From Niallia circulans (GTDB lineage Bacteria; Bacillota; Bacilli; Bacillales; Cytobacillaceae): DNA of 64,000 nucleotides. Location of the stretch: positions 434,001 through 498,000 of the forward strand of contig NZ_CP026031.1 in NCBI RefSeq assembly GCF_003726095.1, given 5' to 3'. Made by a program: the position numbers and the translations under genes. This document shows, piece after piece, positions 24,178-33,208 of this stretch (position 1 is its first letter; each line of letters begins with the position of its first letter). The notes under the pieces are model-generated. The model saw only the letters and a list, made by a program, of their open reading frames with translations, was not told where the DNA came from and did not search any database.

Positions 24178-26765
24178 ATATAATGAATAAACTTACTTTG
24201 AGAAATTTAAAGGAGAACAAGCGAAGAACACTAGTGACGATTATTGGCGTCATTATTTCTGTCAGTATGCTGACAGCTGTTGCCACCCTTGGTGTTTCTT
24301 TTATTGATTTATTAAAAAGAGATACGATAGCAAGGGGCGGAGAATGGCATGCGCAGTTTATAGGCGTGAATAGTGAGCAAGCTAAAGAGCTAAAAAAAGA
24401 CAGCAAAATCGAAAAGGTTATCTTATCAAATGATTTGGGTTATGCGGAATGGAAGGATTCAAAAAACGATAATAAACCGTACTTATTTTTTAAACAATAT
24501 GATGAGCAAGGATTTGAGCAATTTCCAATTCGTTTAAAAGAAGGAACATATCCAAAATCTTCGAATGAAATTATCATATCTGATGAAATGAGGAAGAAAG
24601 GGAATAGTTCTTATGCCATCGGTAAGGAAATAAAAGTTAGTATTGGGGAAAGACATGTAAAATCAGATGGAGAAGATACGATATTAACACAAACAGATCC
24701 TTTGCAAAGGAATGAAGAAGGAGAAAAAACGGAGGAAATCCAGCAAGCCAAAGCAGCTACATTCAAAATTGTGGGGATTATGGAAACCCCATCATGGGAA
24801 TCTTCATGGGCACCAGGCTATACAGTTATTAGCTATTTGGACCAAAAGGAGTTAACGACTAACAGCAGCGTCAATGCAAGTGTAGTAATGAAAAAGGTAA
24901 AGCAATCTTTATTTGAGGACATGGAATCCTCTGCAAAGAAATTATCTATCGCCAAAGTGAATTTTAATGATGAGCTCCTGCGTTATGAGGGGGTATCTTC
25001 ACATGATAATGTGCTTGTTACGATGTATTCTCTATTAGGAATTATCATACTTGTAATTGTAATTGGTTCTGTGGCATTGATTTATAATGCTTTTGCCATC
25101 AGTGTGTCAGAACGGGCAAGACATTTAGGCATGCTTTCCAGTGTCGGCGCAACGAAGAAACAAAAAAGAAATTCAGTGTTTTTTGAAGGCACAGTTATAG
25201 GAGGCATCAGCATCCCGATAGGAATCCTTGCGGGACTAGCAGGAATTGGCGCGACATTCTATTTTATAAACAAATATTTTAAAGAAGCTTTAAACACTAC
25301 AGAAGGTTTAAATGTAGTAGTAACGCCTTATTCTATCTTATTTTCCATTCTGATTTCCATTGTAACAATTTTTATTTCTACCTATCTGCCAGCAAGGAAG
25401 GCATCAAAGATTTCAGCAATAGATGCAATTAGACAAACACAAGATATTAAATTATCTGGAAAAAAAGTAAAAACTTCTAAACTTGTGCGCAAGGTATTTG
25501 GCTTAGAAGCGGAAATTGGCTTGAAAAATTTAAAACGTAATAAACGAAGATATCAAACAACTGTTTTTTCATTAGTTATAAGTATTTTGCTTTTCTTAAC
25601 CGTAGCATATTTCACAGATAATATGAAAAAATCAGTTGGGTTATCACAGAAAAATATTGATTATGATATTGCAGTGTCTGCGGATTCTCATACTACAGAG
25701 GAAGAGATGAAGATTTTAGCCAATGCACCTAGTGTTACAAAAAGTAATTTAATTAAAAGCACCTATGTGAACACTTATCTTCCTGAAGATGTGTTAAGTA
25801 AAAATAATAGAGAAAAAGTGAAGAAAGATAAAACTATTCTGGAGAATGGTAAACTATCATTTAATGTGAACTTCTTTGTGCTATCTGATACAGCTATGCA
25901 GAAATATGCTAAAACTGCAGGCTTTAATTCCCAAGAATATACAAATCCTAATGTTCCAAAAGGTATTGTAATAGAGAATGTTTCCTATTTGGATCCAAAT
26001 GAAAAGAAATTTGTGGAAGAAAAGGTGATGAACGCAAAACCTGGTGATTATATGGATCTCTACCGCTACAATATGGACGAGGAAAAGGATGAAAAGTTTA
26101 ATAAGATTCAAATTGGCGCATTTACTAATGAAACGATAATGGGGATTGATGCTAATAGTTATGGAACGATTACCATGATTATATCCGATGAGGTTGCAAA
26201 GGAATTATTTAAAAATGAAAATTTGGTTATGAATTACACACTCTATTTAAACAGCGAAAATCCAGAGAAGGCCCAAGAGGAATTAGAAGATCTGAAAACA
26301 AGCTCGGTCTATATTTACAATGTCGAAAAGGATCGTAAGCAATCAGAGCAGATGATTATGATGATGTCTGTCTTTATGTATGGGTTTATTACCCTCATTT
26401 CATTAATTAGTATTGCTAATATCTTTAATACCATTTCTACAAGCATTTCTTTGCGGAAAAGAGAGTTTGCTATGCTGCGTTCGGTTGGAATGACGCCAAC
26501 TGGCTTTAATAAAATGATCTATTTTGAGAGCATTTTTTATGGAATAAAAGCATTGATGTATGGTCTTCCAATTAGTATTGGAGTAATAGCTATCATATAC
26601 TGGTCGATAAGCAATACATTTGAATATGGTTTTGCGCTTCCATGGATGAGTATTCTCTATGTAGTTATTGCCATATTTATCATTGTCGCTTCAGCTATGC
26701 TATATTCAGTCAGCAAAATTAAGAAAGAAAATATTATCGATGGCTTAAAGCAAGAGAATATTTAA
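24174..26765 (+). CDS. FtsX-like ABC transporter permease, 863 residues
   Basis: Large permease with two FtsX domains. A first helix (~residues 18-40) precedes a ~230-residue extracellular region. Next come a three-helix FtsX core containing ERARHLGMLSSVGATKKQ, a second helix (~residues 465-485) with a second extracellular region, and a C-terminal FtsX core containing REFAMLRSVGMTPTGFNKMI. Two external domains suggest direct handling of a peptide or envelope substrate rather than simple transport. Translationally coupled to the ATPase gene. Confidence 0.88.
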   Translation: MNIMNKLTLRNLKENKRRTLVTIIGVIISVSMLTAVATLGVSFIDLLKRDTIARGGEWHAQFIGVNSEQAKELKKDSKIEKVILSNDLGYAEWKDSKNDNKPYLFFKQYDEQGFEQFPIRLKEGTYPKSSNEIIISDEMRKKGNSSYAIGKEIKVSIGERHVKSDGEDTILTQTDPLQRNEEGEKTEEIQQAKAATFKIVGIMETPSWESSWAPGYTVISYLDQKELTTNSSVNASVVMKKVKQSLFEDMESSAKKLSIAKVNFNDELLRYEGVSSHDNVLVTMYSLLGIIILVIVIGSVALIYNAFAISVSERARHLGMLSSVGATKKQKRNSVFFEGTVIGGISIPIGILAGLAGIGATFYFINKYFKEALNTTEGLNVVVTPYSILFSILISIVTIFISTYLPARKASKISAIDAIRQTQDIKLSGKKVKTSKLVRKVFGLEAEIGLKNLKRNKRRYQTTVFSLVISILLFLTVAYFTDNMKKSVGLSQKNIDYDIAVSADSHTTEEEMKILANAPSVTKSNLIKSTYVNTYLPEDVLSKNNREKVKKDKTILENGKLSFNVNFFVLSDTAMQKYAKTAGFNSQEYTNPNVPKGIVIENVSYLDPNEKKFVEEKVMNAKPGDYMDLYRYNMDEEKDEKFNKIQIGAFTNETIMGIDANSYGTITMIISDEVAKELFKNENLVMNYTLYLNSENPEKAQEELEDLKTSSVYIYNVEKDRKQSEQMIMMMSVFMYGFITLISLISIANIFNTISTSISLRKREFAMLRSVGMTPTGFNKMIYFESIFYGIKALMYGLPISIGVIAIIYWSISNTFEYGFALPWMSILYVVIAIFIIVASAMLYSVSKIKKENIIDGLKQENI

Positions 26766-26785
26766 TAGAAATAAATAAGAATGAG

Positions 26786-26816
26786 AAAAACTCGTCCATT
26801 TTGGCGGGTTTTTTTC
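26786..26816 (+). terminator. Terminator of the ABC transporter operon
   Basis: 11-bp stem with G-T pairs (26786-26796 with 26803-26813) ending in a T tract. Confidence 0.75.
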
Positions 26817-26884
26817 ATAGGAAAAAGCAAGCAGGTAAGTGCAAGAAGAATGTAGAATCAGTAAGTACGATAGAGGAGGGTAAT

Positions 26885-27640
26885 ATGAAGAGAGATATTT
26901 TGCAACAAAATAAAGAAAGCTGGGATAAAGTAGCCCATCATTTTAACGGGATTGATGCACTACCAAGTTATGGACCTTTTAGTCAAACAGAAGAGGAATT
27001 AAGGCTATTTGAAGAAATAGAAAATAAAAAAGTCCTTGATATCGGCTGTGGCAGCGGACATTCTTTGCTTTATATGGCAGACAAAGGGGCTAGTGAATTA
27101 TGGGGGATAGACTTATCAGAACAGCAAATTGAAACAGCAAAAGAAACACTTAAAGACTTAACTTCCCATCTATATTGTGCTGCGATGGAAGAAGAAATCG
27201 ATCTCCCTAAGGTATATTACGACATCGTTTACTCCATCTATGCAATTGGATGGACAACGGATTTAGCTTCTACATTTAAACTTATTTTTTCGTATTTAAA
27301 GCCAGGAGGAGTATTTATATTTAGCTGGGACCATCCACTATATGCGTATATGCAAAGTCAAAACGGACAAATCTCTCTTACTGGTTCTTATCAGGAAGAA
27401 GGTTTAACATTATACCAAAGATTTAAAGGGGAAGAAGCACCAGTAGTGATACCCAAAAGAAAAATGAGTACATTTATAAATGAATTGATTAAAGCAGGAT
27501 TTACAATTGAATCTGTTATAGAAAGTGAGGTTTCCAAAAGCTTGGAAACGGTCGAGGCTGAAATCTCTGATCGCTATTATTCCTTATACAAAGCAAGGAA
27601 ATTTCCAACTACTATGATTATTAAAGCGAGAAGAACATGA
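26885..27640 (+). CDS. Class I SAM-dependent methyltransferase
   Basis: 251-residue methyltransferase with the cofactor motif VLDIGCGSGHSLLYMA, a following acidic strand end (LWGIDLSEQQ), and a motif II/III region YDIVYSIYAIGWT. The acceptor is unknown; the sequence resembles the UbiE/Coq5-like small-molecule branch. ATG 26885 is chosen because AGGAGGG at 26874-26880 precedes it; the frame is open further upstream but only through the previous terminator. Monocistronic. Confidence 0.82.
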   Translation: MKRDILQQNKESWDKVAHHFNGIDALPSYGPFSQTEEELRLFEEIENKKVLDIGCGSGHSLLYMADKGASELWGIDLSEQQIETAKETLKDLTSHLYCAAMEEEIDLPKVYYDIVYSIYAIGWTTDLASTFKLIFSYLKPGGVFIFSWDHPLYAYMQSQNGQISLTGSYQEEGLTLYQRFKGEEAPVVIPKRKMSTFINELIKAGFTIESVIESEVSKSLETVEAEISDRYYSLYKARKFPTTMIIKARRT

Positions 27641-27961
27641 CATGTGGGAAGCCGCATGTCATGTTTAGTACTTCAAGTCTTTAAAAAAAGAGAGCAAAAA
27701 CCATTCTTGGCAAATGGGATTGTAACAAAAAGAAGTACAACGTTATTATTAGACATTCCTAATATTGGATTTTATAATTTAACTATCTGCTAGTTTGTTA
27801 AAGTAATCACATTGGAGTCAATCTTAAAAAAACTGTATTTGTAAACGTATTCTTAACAGGGTGTTTTGATAATTAGGATAAAAATAAGGTGAGAGCTTTC
27901 CATTTGATTTTCTATGTAATCAATACCTTATTTTTAAATATAAGAAAAAGGGGATTTGAAA
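27641..27961. other. Intergenic region before the aldehyde dehydrogenase gene
   Basis: About 320 bp. It starts with an inverted repeat (27634-27644 with 27655-27665) that has no strong T tract and may be a weak terminator for the methyltransferase gene. Near its end it holds a cre-like site. No small gene is visible. Confidence 0.45.
27839..27854 (+). promoter_or_regulatory. Candidate CcpA cre site upstream of aldehyde dehydrogenase
   Basis: TTGTAAACGTATTCTT matches the cre consensus with one mismatch, at the same position as in the kdgT site. It lies about 108 bp before the start codon. Confidence 0.5.
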
Positions 27962-29455
27962 ATGGCAACTTCTTTAAATGCAGCAACTGTATTGGACTCA
28001 GAGTATGGCCTTTATATTGATGGACAGTGGCAAAAGGGATCGGAAGGGAAGCTGATGGCAAGCTTCAATCCAAGTAACGGCGAAAAGCTTGCTGACTTTG
28101 TTGATGCAACCTATACAGATGTTGATCAAGCAGTGGATGCTGCAACAGAAGCTTTAAAAACCTGGAAAAAAGTAAGCTTATTAGATAAAAGTAATTTACT
28201 ATTAAAAATTGCCGATTTAATCGATGAAAATGCGGAAAAGTTAGCATTAGTAGAAACACTGGATAATGGAAAACCGTTAAGAGAAACAAGAAATATAGAT
28301 GTCCCATTAAGTTCAGACCATTTCCGCTATTTTGCAGGGGTCATTCGCTCCGAAGAAGGAACTGCCCAAGCCTTTGATGAAGATACTTTATCTATTTCGA
28401 TTAAAGAGCCAATTGGTGTTGTTGGACAAATTATTCCTTGGAACTTTCCACTTTTAATGGCTGCGTGGAAAATCGCTCCAGCAATTGCTGCAGGTAATAC
28501 GGTTGTCATTCATCCATCATCTTCTACTTCTTTAAGTGTGCTGGAGCTGGCCAAAATTTTAGATCAAGTTTTACCAAAAGGGGTAGTCAATGTAATTACT
28601 GGTCGCGGCTCTCATTCCGGGGATTATATGTTAAAGCATGAGGGATTTGCGAAGATTGCCTTTACAGGATCTACAGAAATTGGCCAAGAAGTTGCTGTGG
28701 CCGCAGCCAAAAGGCTTATTCCTTCTACACTTGAGCTAGGCGGTAAGTCAGCAAATATCATTTTCAATGATGCACCAATGGAGCGAGCTTTAGAAGGGGT
28801 TCAATTAGGCATCCTCTTTAACCAAGGACAAGTATGCTGTGCTGGTTCCCGAATTTTTATCCAAGAAGGAATTTATGATGAGTTTCTTGCGAAAATGAAG
28901 CTGGCTTTTGAGGATGTAAAAGTTGGCTTGCCATGGGAAGAAGATGTCGTGATGGGTTCACAAATAAATGAACGGCAACTAAAGCAAATCTTAGAATATG
29001 TAAAAATAGGAGAAGAAGAGGGTGCTAGAGTTGTAACAGGTGGGTGCAGACTCATAAATAACGGATTAGAAAATGGGGCATTTATGGCTCCGACGATTTT
29101 AGCTGATGCCACTAATGATATGCGTATTGCCAAAGAAGAGATTTTTGGCCCAGTTGCAACAGTCATTAAATTTAAGACCGAAGAAGAGGTTATTGAGCTT
29201 GCTAACCAATCAGAGTTTGGCCTTGGAGGAGCGGTGTTTTCAAGAGATATTAATACAGCATTGCGTGTAGCAAGAAGTGTGGAAACAGGCCGAATGTGGG
29301 TGAATACGTATAATCAACTGCCAGCGGGAGCGCCATTTGGCGGTTACAAGAAATCAGGCATCGGCAGGGAAACATATAAGAGCATCTTAGATGGCTATAC
29401 CCAGACAAAAAATATTTATATCGTAACGAAAGAAGAAACAGAGGGATTATATTAA
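27962..29455 (+). CDS. NAD(P)-dependent aldehyde dehydrogenase
   Basis: 497-residue enzyme oxidising an aldehyde to the acid. Catalytic cysteine C292 in GQVCCAGS and general base E258 in LELGGKSAN are present, as are IIPWNFPL and EIFGPVA. It resembles the AcoD/DhaS acetaldehyde-type branch. The cofactor-binding segment normally reading KPAEQT is HPSSST from H184, so the lysine and glutamate contacting the adenosine ribose are both changed; this could shift cofactor preference. ATG 27962 follows AAAAAGGGG. Likely glucose-repressed through the upstream cre site. Confidence 0.88.
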   Translation: MATSLNAATVLDSEYGLYIDGQWQKGSEGKLMASFNPSNGEKLADFVDATYTDVDQAVDAATEALKTWKKVSLLDKSNLLLKIADLIDENAEKLALVETLDNGKPLRETRNIDVPLSSDHFRYFAGVIRSEEGTAQAFDEDTLSISIKEPIGVVGQIIPWNFPLLMAAWKIAPAIAAGNTVVIHPSSSTSLSVLELAKILDQVLPKGVVNVITGRGSHSGDYMLKHEGFAKIAFTGSTEIGQEVAVAAAKRLIPSTLELGGKSANIIFNDAPMERALEGVQLGILFNQGQVCCAGSRIFIQEGIYDEFLAKMKLAFEDVKVGLPWEEDVVMGSQINERQLKQILEYVKIGEEEGARVVTGGCRLINNGLENGAFMAPTILADATNDMRIAKEEIFGPVATVIKFKTEEEVIELANQSEFGLGGAVFSRDINTALRVARSVETGRMWVNTYNQLPAGAPFGGYKKSGIGRETYKSILDGYTQTKNIYIVTKEETEGLY

Positions 29456-29463
29456 AGAAAGGG

Positions 29464-29498
29464 AAGCTGTTAGGACATTGTCTTAGCGGCTTTTTTTA
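29464..29498 (+). terminator. Aldehyde dehydrogenase terminator
   Basis: 13-bp stem including G-T pairs (29464-29476 with 29480-29492), 3-nt loop, followed by a T tract. Confidence 0.85.
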
Positions 29499-29558
29499 TA
29501 CTTTGAATTTCATGTATAATTTGCTCTTGGATAAAAAAATATAATTTTGTTCTTTCGT

Positions 29559-29585
29559 GAACTTTTTCCAAAGTAGAAAGTCTAA
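29559..29585 (+). promoter_or_regulatory. ECF-type autoregulated promoter
   Basis: GAACTT at 29559-29564 and GTCTAA at 29580-29585, with 15 bp between, match the AAC-type -35 and CGTC-type -10 of Bacillus ECF sigma factors. It sits directly before an ECF sigma gene, the usual autoregulation pattern. Confidence 0.6.
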
Positions 29586-29613
29586 TGTATAGGAGCAAAG
29601 AGGAGGTGATTAA

Positions 29614-30132
29614 TTGGAAGAGTTAGAGACTAGCAGGAAAGCTATTAAAGGAGATGATGATGCCTTTTTGGAAGTCATGCAATTACATAAAGAATCACTG
29701 CTAAGAGCTGCTTTAGCATTTCTCAAAGACGAGGATGCGGCAATAGAAGCCTTGCAGGAAGTAACCTATCGGGCATATAAAAAGATCCATACCGTTAAGG
29801 AACCAGCCTATTTAAAAACATGGCTGACAAGGATTATGATCAATTACTGTCAAGATCAAGTAAAGAGAAAGAAGCGGATTATTTCTGATAAACAACTATA
29901 TGACGTATCTGTCCACCAAAACCAATCATTAATCGAACTAAAGGAAGCCCTTGGAATGTTATCACATGAAGACCAGCAATTAATCTATTTAAAATACTTT
30001 CAAAATACGAAAATCAAAGAAATCGCCGCAATAGAGAATATTCCAGAAGGAACGGTAAAGTCTCGATTACATAAAGTACTAAAAACGCTTCGGCTGTATT
30101 TTAAAGAGAAAGGAGCGAGTGATCATGTATGA
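29614..30132 (+). CDS. ECF sigma factor
   Basis: 172-residue extracytoplasmic-function sigma factor. Region 2 spans residues ~15-80 (LAFLKDEDAAIEALQEVTYRAYKKI, DNA melting and -10 recognition), and region 4 spans ~110-165 (LKYFQNTKIKEIAAIENIPE, GTVKSRLHKVLKTLR). The start is TTG 29614, 7 nt after a perfect AGGAGGTGAT. Its stop overlaps the start of a DUF4179 membrane protein, the predicted anti-sigma factor. The signal is unknown; related Bacillus factors respond to cell-envelope stress. Confidence 0.9.
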   Translation: MEELETSRKAIKGDDDAFLEVMQLHKESLLRAALAFLKDEDAAIEALQEVTYRAYKKIHTVKEPAYLKTWLTRIMINYCQDQVKRKKRIISDKQLYDVSVHQNQSLIELKEALGMLSHEDQQLIYLKYFQNTKIKEIAAIENIPEGTVKSRLHKVLKTLRLYFKEKGASDHV

Positions 30133-31438
30133 AGAAGAGGAACAAAGATTGTCTAGGTTAAAGGCTGACTTAGAAAAAACAACATTACCGCTCGAAAAAG
30201 CTGAAGAAGCCATATTAAGCGGAATCTTGAAAGCTAAACAGGAAAAAAATCGGGCGAAGAAAAAACAAAAGAGATTAATCGGGCTTGCAATTGCATCAAT
30301 AATCATCATTTCCTTTGTAACATCTATTCGGATTTCTCCAACCTTCGCAAATGCCCTCTCGTCCATCCCTGGAATGGAATGGTTGATTGGTTATATTGAA
30401 CAAGACAAAGGGTATTCTGCCATTATCGAAAATGATTATTATCAAAAGGTAGATGTTTCTGAGACAAAAGGTGATTTAACGTTAACGATTGATGGAGTGA
30501 TTATGGATGAATCAGGAATAAATATTTTTTATACATTACAGTCTACTAAGTCTCTAACTGGTGGAAAGATAAAGGATGTTAATCTTTTTAATAAAGAAGA
30601 ATTTCCTGAGCATGCACAAAGCAATAATGTCTTTTTTCCTGATGATATCGAAAATGAATTTCAAAGTATGGTGGAATACCAATTTGTTAAACCTTTTTCC
30701 TTTAAGGACTTAAAGTTTAACTTTGAATTCATTACAGTAATAGACAACAAAGAAATAAAGTTTCTGATTCCTTTTGAGCTAAAGGAAAATATAAAGAAGC
30801 AGATTACTTATCCAATAAACCAAGTGGTGGAAGTAGAGAATCAAAAAATGACGATTGAAGAAATGATTGTCTATCCTTTAAGAATTGGTGTAAAGGTAGC
30901 GTTCGATCCAGCAAATACAAAGGAAATTTTGGGATTTGAAGATATGCGCTTGGAAAATGAGAACGGCGAAGTATGGTCGGCTATTGCAAATGGTATTGTG
31001 AATACAACTTTGAGTAAGTATGAAAAAATGTATTATCTCCAATCAAATTATTTTGAAAAACCAAAGGATCTTTATTTGCGGATCAATAAACTAATGGCGA
31101 TTGATAAAGAAGAAGCGATGGTTATCGTGAATACAGAAACAAATACATTAATAAACAGCCCGAAAGACGATAGGCTTAAACTAGGGACAACATCAAAATC
31201 ACAAGTGGAATTTTCTATGGATTCGAATAGCGAGGAAGATCCAAAAGATCTCTTTAGTACTGCAATTGCTGCAGATGGAAAAGAATTATCCATTTCTAAG
31301 ATAGAAAGTAGAAGCTCGCACAAAGAAATAAGTTGGATTTTATCTTTTGATAACACAATGTATAAAAATCCTTTAAAGCTCGAATTGGCTGCTTATCCAA
31401 ACTATATTAAAGGAGATATAAAAGTAAAATTAAAATAA
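30125..31438 (+). CDS. DUF4179 membrane protein, predicted anti-sigma factor
   Basis: 437-residue protein with a short cytoplasmic N-terminus (~residues 1-48, acidic then Lys-rich), one membrane helix (residues ~50-68) and a long extracellular part that starts with a DUF4179 domain (SAIIENDYYQKVDVSETKGD onward). This layout is known for anti-sigma factors paired with ECF sigma genes. The 8-bp overlap with the sigma gene implies coupled synthesis. ATG 30125 is preferred over GTG 30119, which is only 4 nt from AAGGAG. Confidence 0.82.
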   Translation: MYEEEEQRLSRLKADLEKTTLPLEKAEEAILSGILKAKQEKNRAKKKQKRLIGLAIASIIIISFVTSIRISPTFANALSSIPGMEWLIGYIEQDKGYSAIIENDYYQKVDVSETKGDLTLTIDGVIMDESGINIFYTLQSTKSLTGGKIKDVNLFNKEEFPEHAQSNNVFFPDDIENEFQSMVEYQFVKPFSFKDLKFNFEFITVIDNKEIKFLIPFELKENIKKQITYPINQVVEVENQKMTIEEMIVYPLRIGVKVAFDPANTKEILGFEDMRLENENGEVWSAIANGIVNTTLSKYEKMYYLQSNYFEKPKDLYLRINKLMAIDKEEAMVIVNTETNTLINSPKDDRLKLGTTSKSQVEFSMDSNSEEDPKDLFSTAIAADGKELSISKIESRSSHKEISWILSFDNTMYKNPLKLELAAYPNYIKGDIKVKLK

Positions 31439-31527
31439 AAGGATAAGCTTCATTTAGTAAGGTAAAAGGAATTCAAAAAAAATGAGAAACAATTTTTATT
31501 ATATAAATTAGGTATGGAGGTAGAAAA

Positions 31528-31800
31528 ATGAAAAATAGTTCATCCATAATTTTTGGGTTAGCCACTATAATAGGCTTTACCATATTAGGTTTGTTCATAT
31601 TGTCTGCATTTGGTAAAGAGTCCACAACAGTAGAAAATGATAATGATGATTATAGATATGAATTAGTTCCTGCAAATGAGAATAATATTATCATTTTCGA
31701 TAAGAAGACTGGTGAATATTGGAGCAAATTTATCCCAAGTGATGAAGGTCCTACTAATTGGGAGAAAGGCGATTTTCCAGCAAATAATAGCAGTAAATAA
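31528..31800 (+). CDS. Small membrane-anchored protein, unknown function
   Basis: 90-residue protein with one N-terminal membrane helix (residues ~7-27) and an acidic extracellular tail containing RYELVPANENNIIIFDKKTG and EYWSKFIPSDEGPTNWEKGD. I recognise similar small proteins from Bacillaceae but no assigned function. ATGGAGGT precedes the start and a terminator follows, so it is a real single-gene unit. It may belong to the ECF regulon by position only. Confidence 0.75.
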   Translation: MKNSSSIIFGLATIIGFTILGLFILSAFGKESTTVENDNDDYRYELVPANENNIIIFDKKTGEYWSKFIPSDEGPTNWEKGDFPANNSSK

Positions 31801-31816
31801 TAGACGAAGTGCATTG

Positions 31817-31846
31817 ACCACCTTTCCTTTTGAGGTGGTTTTTTAT
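31817..31846 (+). terminator. Terminator after the 90-residue membrane protein gene
   Basis: Stem ACCACCT/AGGTGGT (31817-31823 with 31833-31839), then TTTTTTAT. The ~220 bp up to the LacI promoter hold nothing else recognisable. Confidence 0.8.
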
Positions 31847-32070
31847 AGTGCTTTTCTGTATCTTTATTGTGTTGTTGTTGATTTTATGTAGTTTTGCTCA
31901 GTTTATTTCACCTATTTTTCACGAGATATATCGGAGAATGAATTATTAGTCAAGGTTGTATATAGATAGCGTTGTCTTGCATGGAATTTACCGGGTTCTG
32001 TTCAAATGACTACATAATAGAAAAGAATAATCCATGCTATCAAACTAATTATTTCTTAATCATTGGGGTG

Positions 32071-32122
32071 TTGTAAGCAGTATATTTTTATGTTATAGTG
32101 AAGGCAACGTAAACGTTTACGT
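32071..32122 (+). promoter_or_regulatory. lacI-family promoter with overlapping palindromic operator
   Basis: TTGTAA (32071-32076), a 17-bp spacer and an extended -10 TGTTATAGT (TATAGT at 32094-32099) form a good sigma-A promoter. The perfect 16-bp palindrome ACGTAAACGTTTACGT at 32107-32122 lies at the expected transcription start, so the repressor should shut off its own gene. Confidence 0.75.
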
Positions 32123-32136
32123 AAAGGGTGGCAAAA

Positions 32137-33144
32137 ATGACGATAACGATAAAAGATATAGCAAATGCTGCAAAGGTGTCTACTGCAACTGTTTCGCGAG
32201 TTTTAAATGGCGCAGGTGGCTATAACGAAGAGACAAAGAAGAAAATCCTCCATATCGCAGAAGAACTAGGTTACCGAAGAAATGAAATGGCGAGAAGCTT
32301 AGTAAAAAAATCTAGTAATTTAATTGGTATTATTATGCCGAGTGTATCAACCATTTTTTATGCAGATATTGTTAATGGAATAGAGAAGCTGGCACAAAAA
32401 CATGGTTTTAGTGTTATTTTATCTCATGCAGGAGTTAAAGGTAATCGTTTAATTCATTGCTTGAAGATGCTGGAAGAAAGAAAAGTGGATGGGCTTGTTA
32501 TTGTATCCATTCCATTAATGGAAGACCAAATTCAAGCTATTGAATCATTGAGTATTCCATATGTGTTATTGTCAACAGATACACCAAATAAACAAATACC
32601 ATTTATAAAAGTAGATGATTATGAAGCCTCTTATGCTGCTACAGAGTATCTAATAAAACATGGTCATCGGAAAATTGGCTTGGCAGGTGTTGATTTCTCT
32701 GATCGAGTAGCTGGGATTCCAAGAATTGAAGGATATAAAAAAGCGTTAAAAGATCATGGATTAAGCTTTTCTGCTAACGACATAAAAGCAGGAGACTATA
32801 GTTTTACGGCAGGAAAAGAAGCCCTTTATGCTTTTCATACTGAAAAGGATGGGATAACAGCAGTATTTTGTGTAAGTGATGAGGTAGCGCTTGGCATTAT
32901 TTCAGCTGCTTATGAATTAGGGATAAAAATACCAGAGGACCTTTCCGTCGTAGGCTACGATAATACGAGAGTTGCGGAAATGGCTGTACCACCCTTAACG
33001 ACGATTGAGCAGCCATTTCGGTTAATGGGAGAAAAGGGCTGTTTCAAAATAATCGAGGCAATTCAGCAAAAGAAAGCAGTAAAAACAGAAATGCTCCCAT
33101 TCGATATAGTGGAAAGAGCATCAGTAAAACATTGGGAACATTAA
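32137..33144 (+). CDS. LacI-family repressor of the alpha-glucosidase gene
   Basis: 335-residue repressor. The N-terminal helix-turn-helix and hinge read TIKDIANAAKVSTATVSRVL; the periplasmic-binding-like core contains NLIGIIMPSVSTIFYADIVN and ISVVGYDN-type LSVVGYDNTRVAE. ATG 32137 is the standard LacI start. The same palindrome stands before this gene and before the downstream GH13 gene, so it is most likely the local sensor of an alpha-1,6/1,4-glucoside or its breakdown product. Confidence 0.9.
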   Translation: MTITIKDIANAAKVSTATVSRVLNGAGGYNEETKKKILHIAEELGYRRNEMARSLVKKSSNLIGIIMPSVSTIFYADIVNGIEKLAQKHGFSVILSHAGVKGNRLIHCLKMLEERKVDGLVIVSIPLMEDQIQAIESLSIPYVLLSTDTPNKQIPFIKVDDYEASYAATEYLIKHGHRKIGLAGVDFSDRVAGIPRIEGYKKALKDHGLSFSANDIKAGDYSFTAGKEALYAFHTEKDGITAVFCVSDEVALGIISAAYELGIKIPEDLSVVGYDNTRVAEMAVPPLTTIEQPFRLMGEKGCFKIIEAIQQKKAVKTEMLPFDIVERASVKHWEH

Positions 33145-33174
33145 ATTTTTTTAAATTATACGTAAACGTTTACG
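33132..33174 (+). promoter_or_regulatory. Promoter and operator of the GH13 glucosidase gene
   Basis: CGTAAACGTTTACG at 33161-33174 repeats the 14-bp core of the lacI operator. A candidate promoter, TTGGGA (33132-33137) with a 17-bp spacer and ATTATA (33155-33160), would start transcription inside the operator. Its -35 overlaps the end of the repressor gene. Confidence 0.65.
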
Positions 33175-33208
33175 CTTAGACGAATAAGAATAGAAAGTGG
33201 GTAACGAA

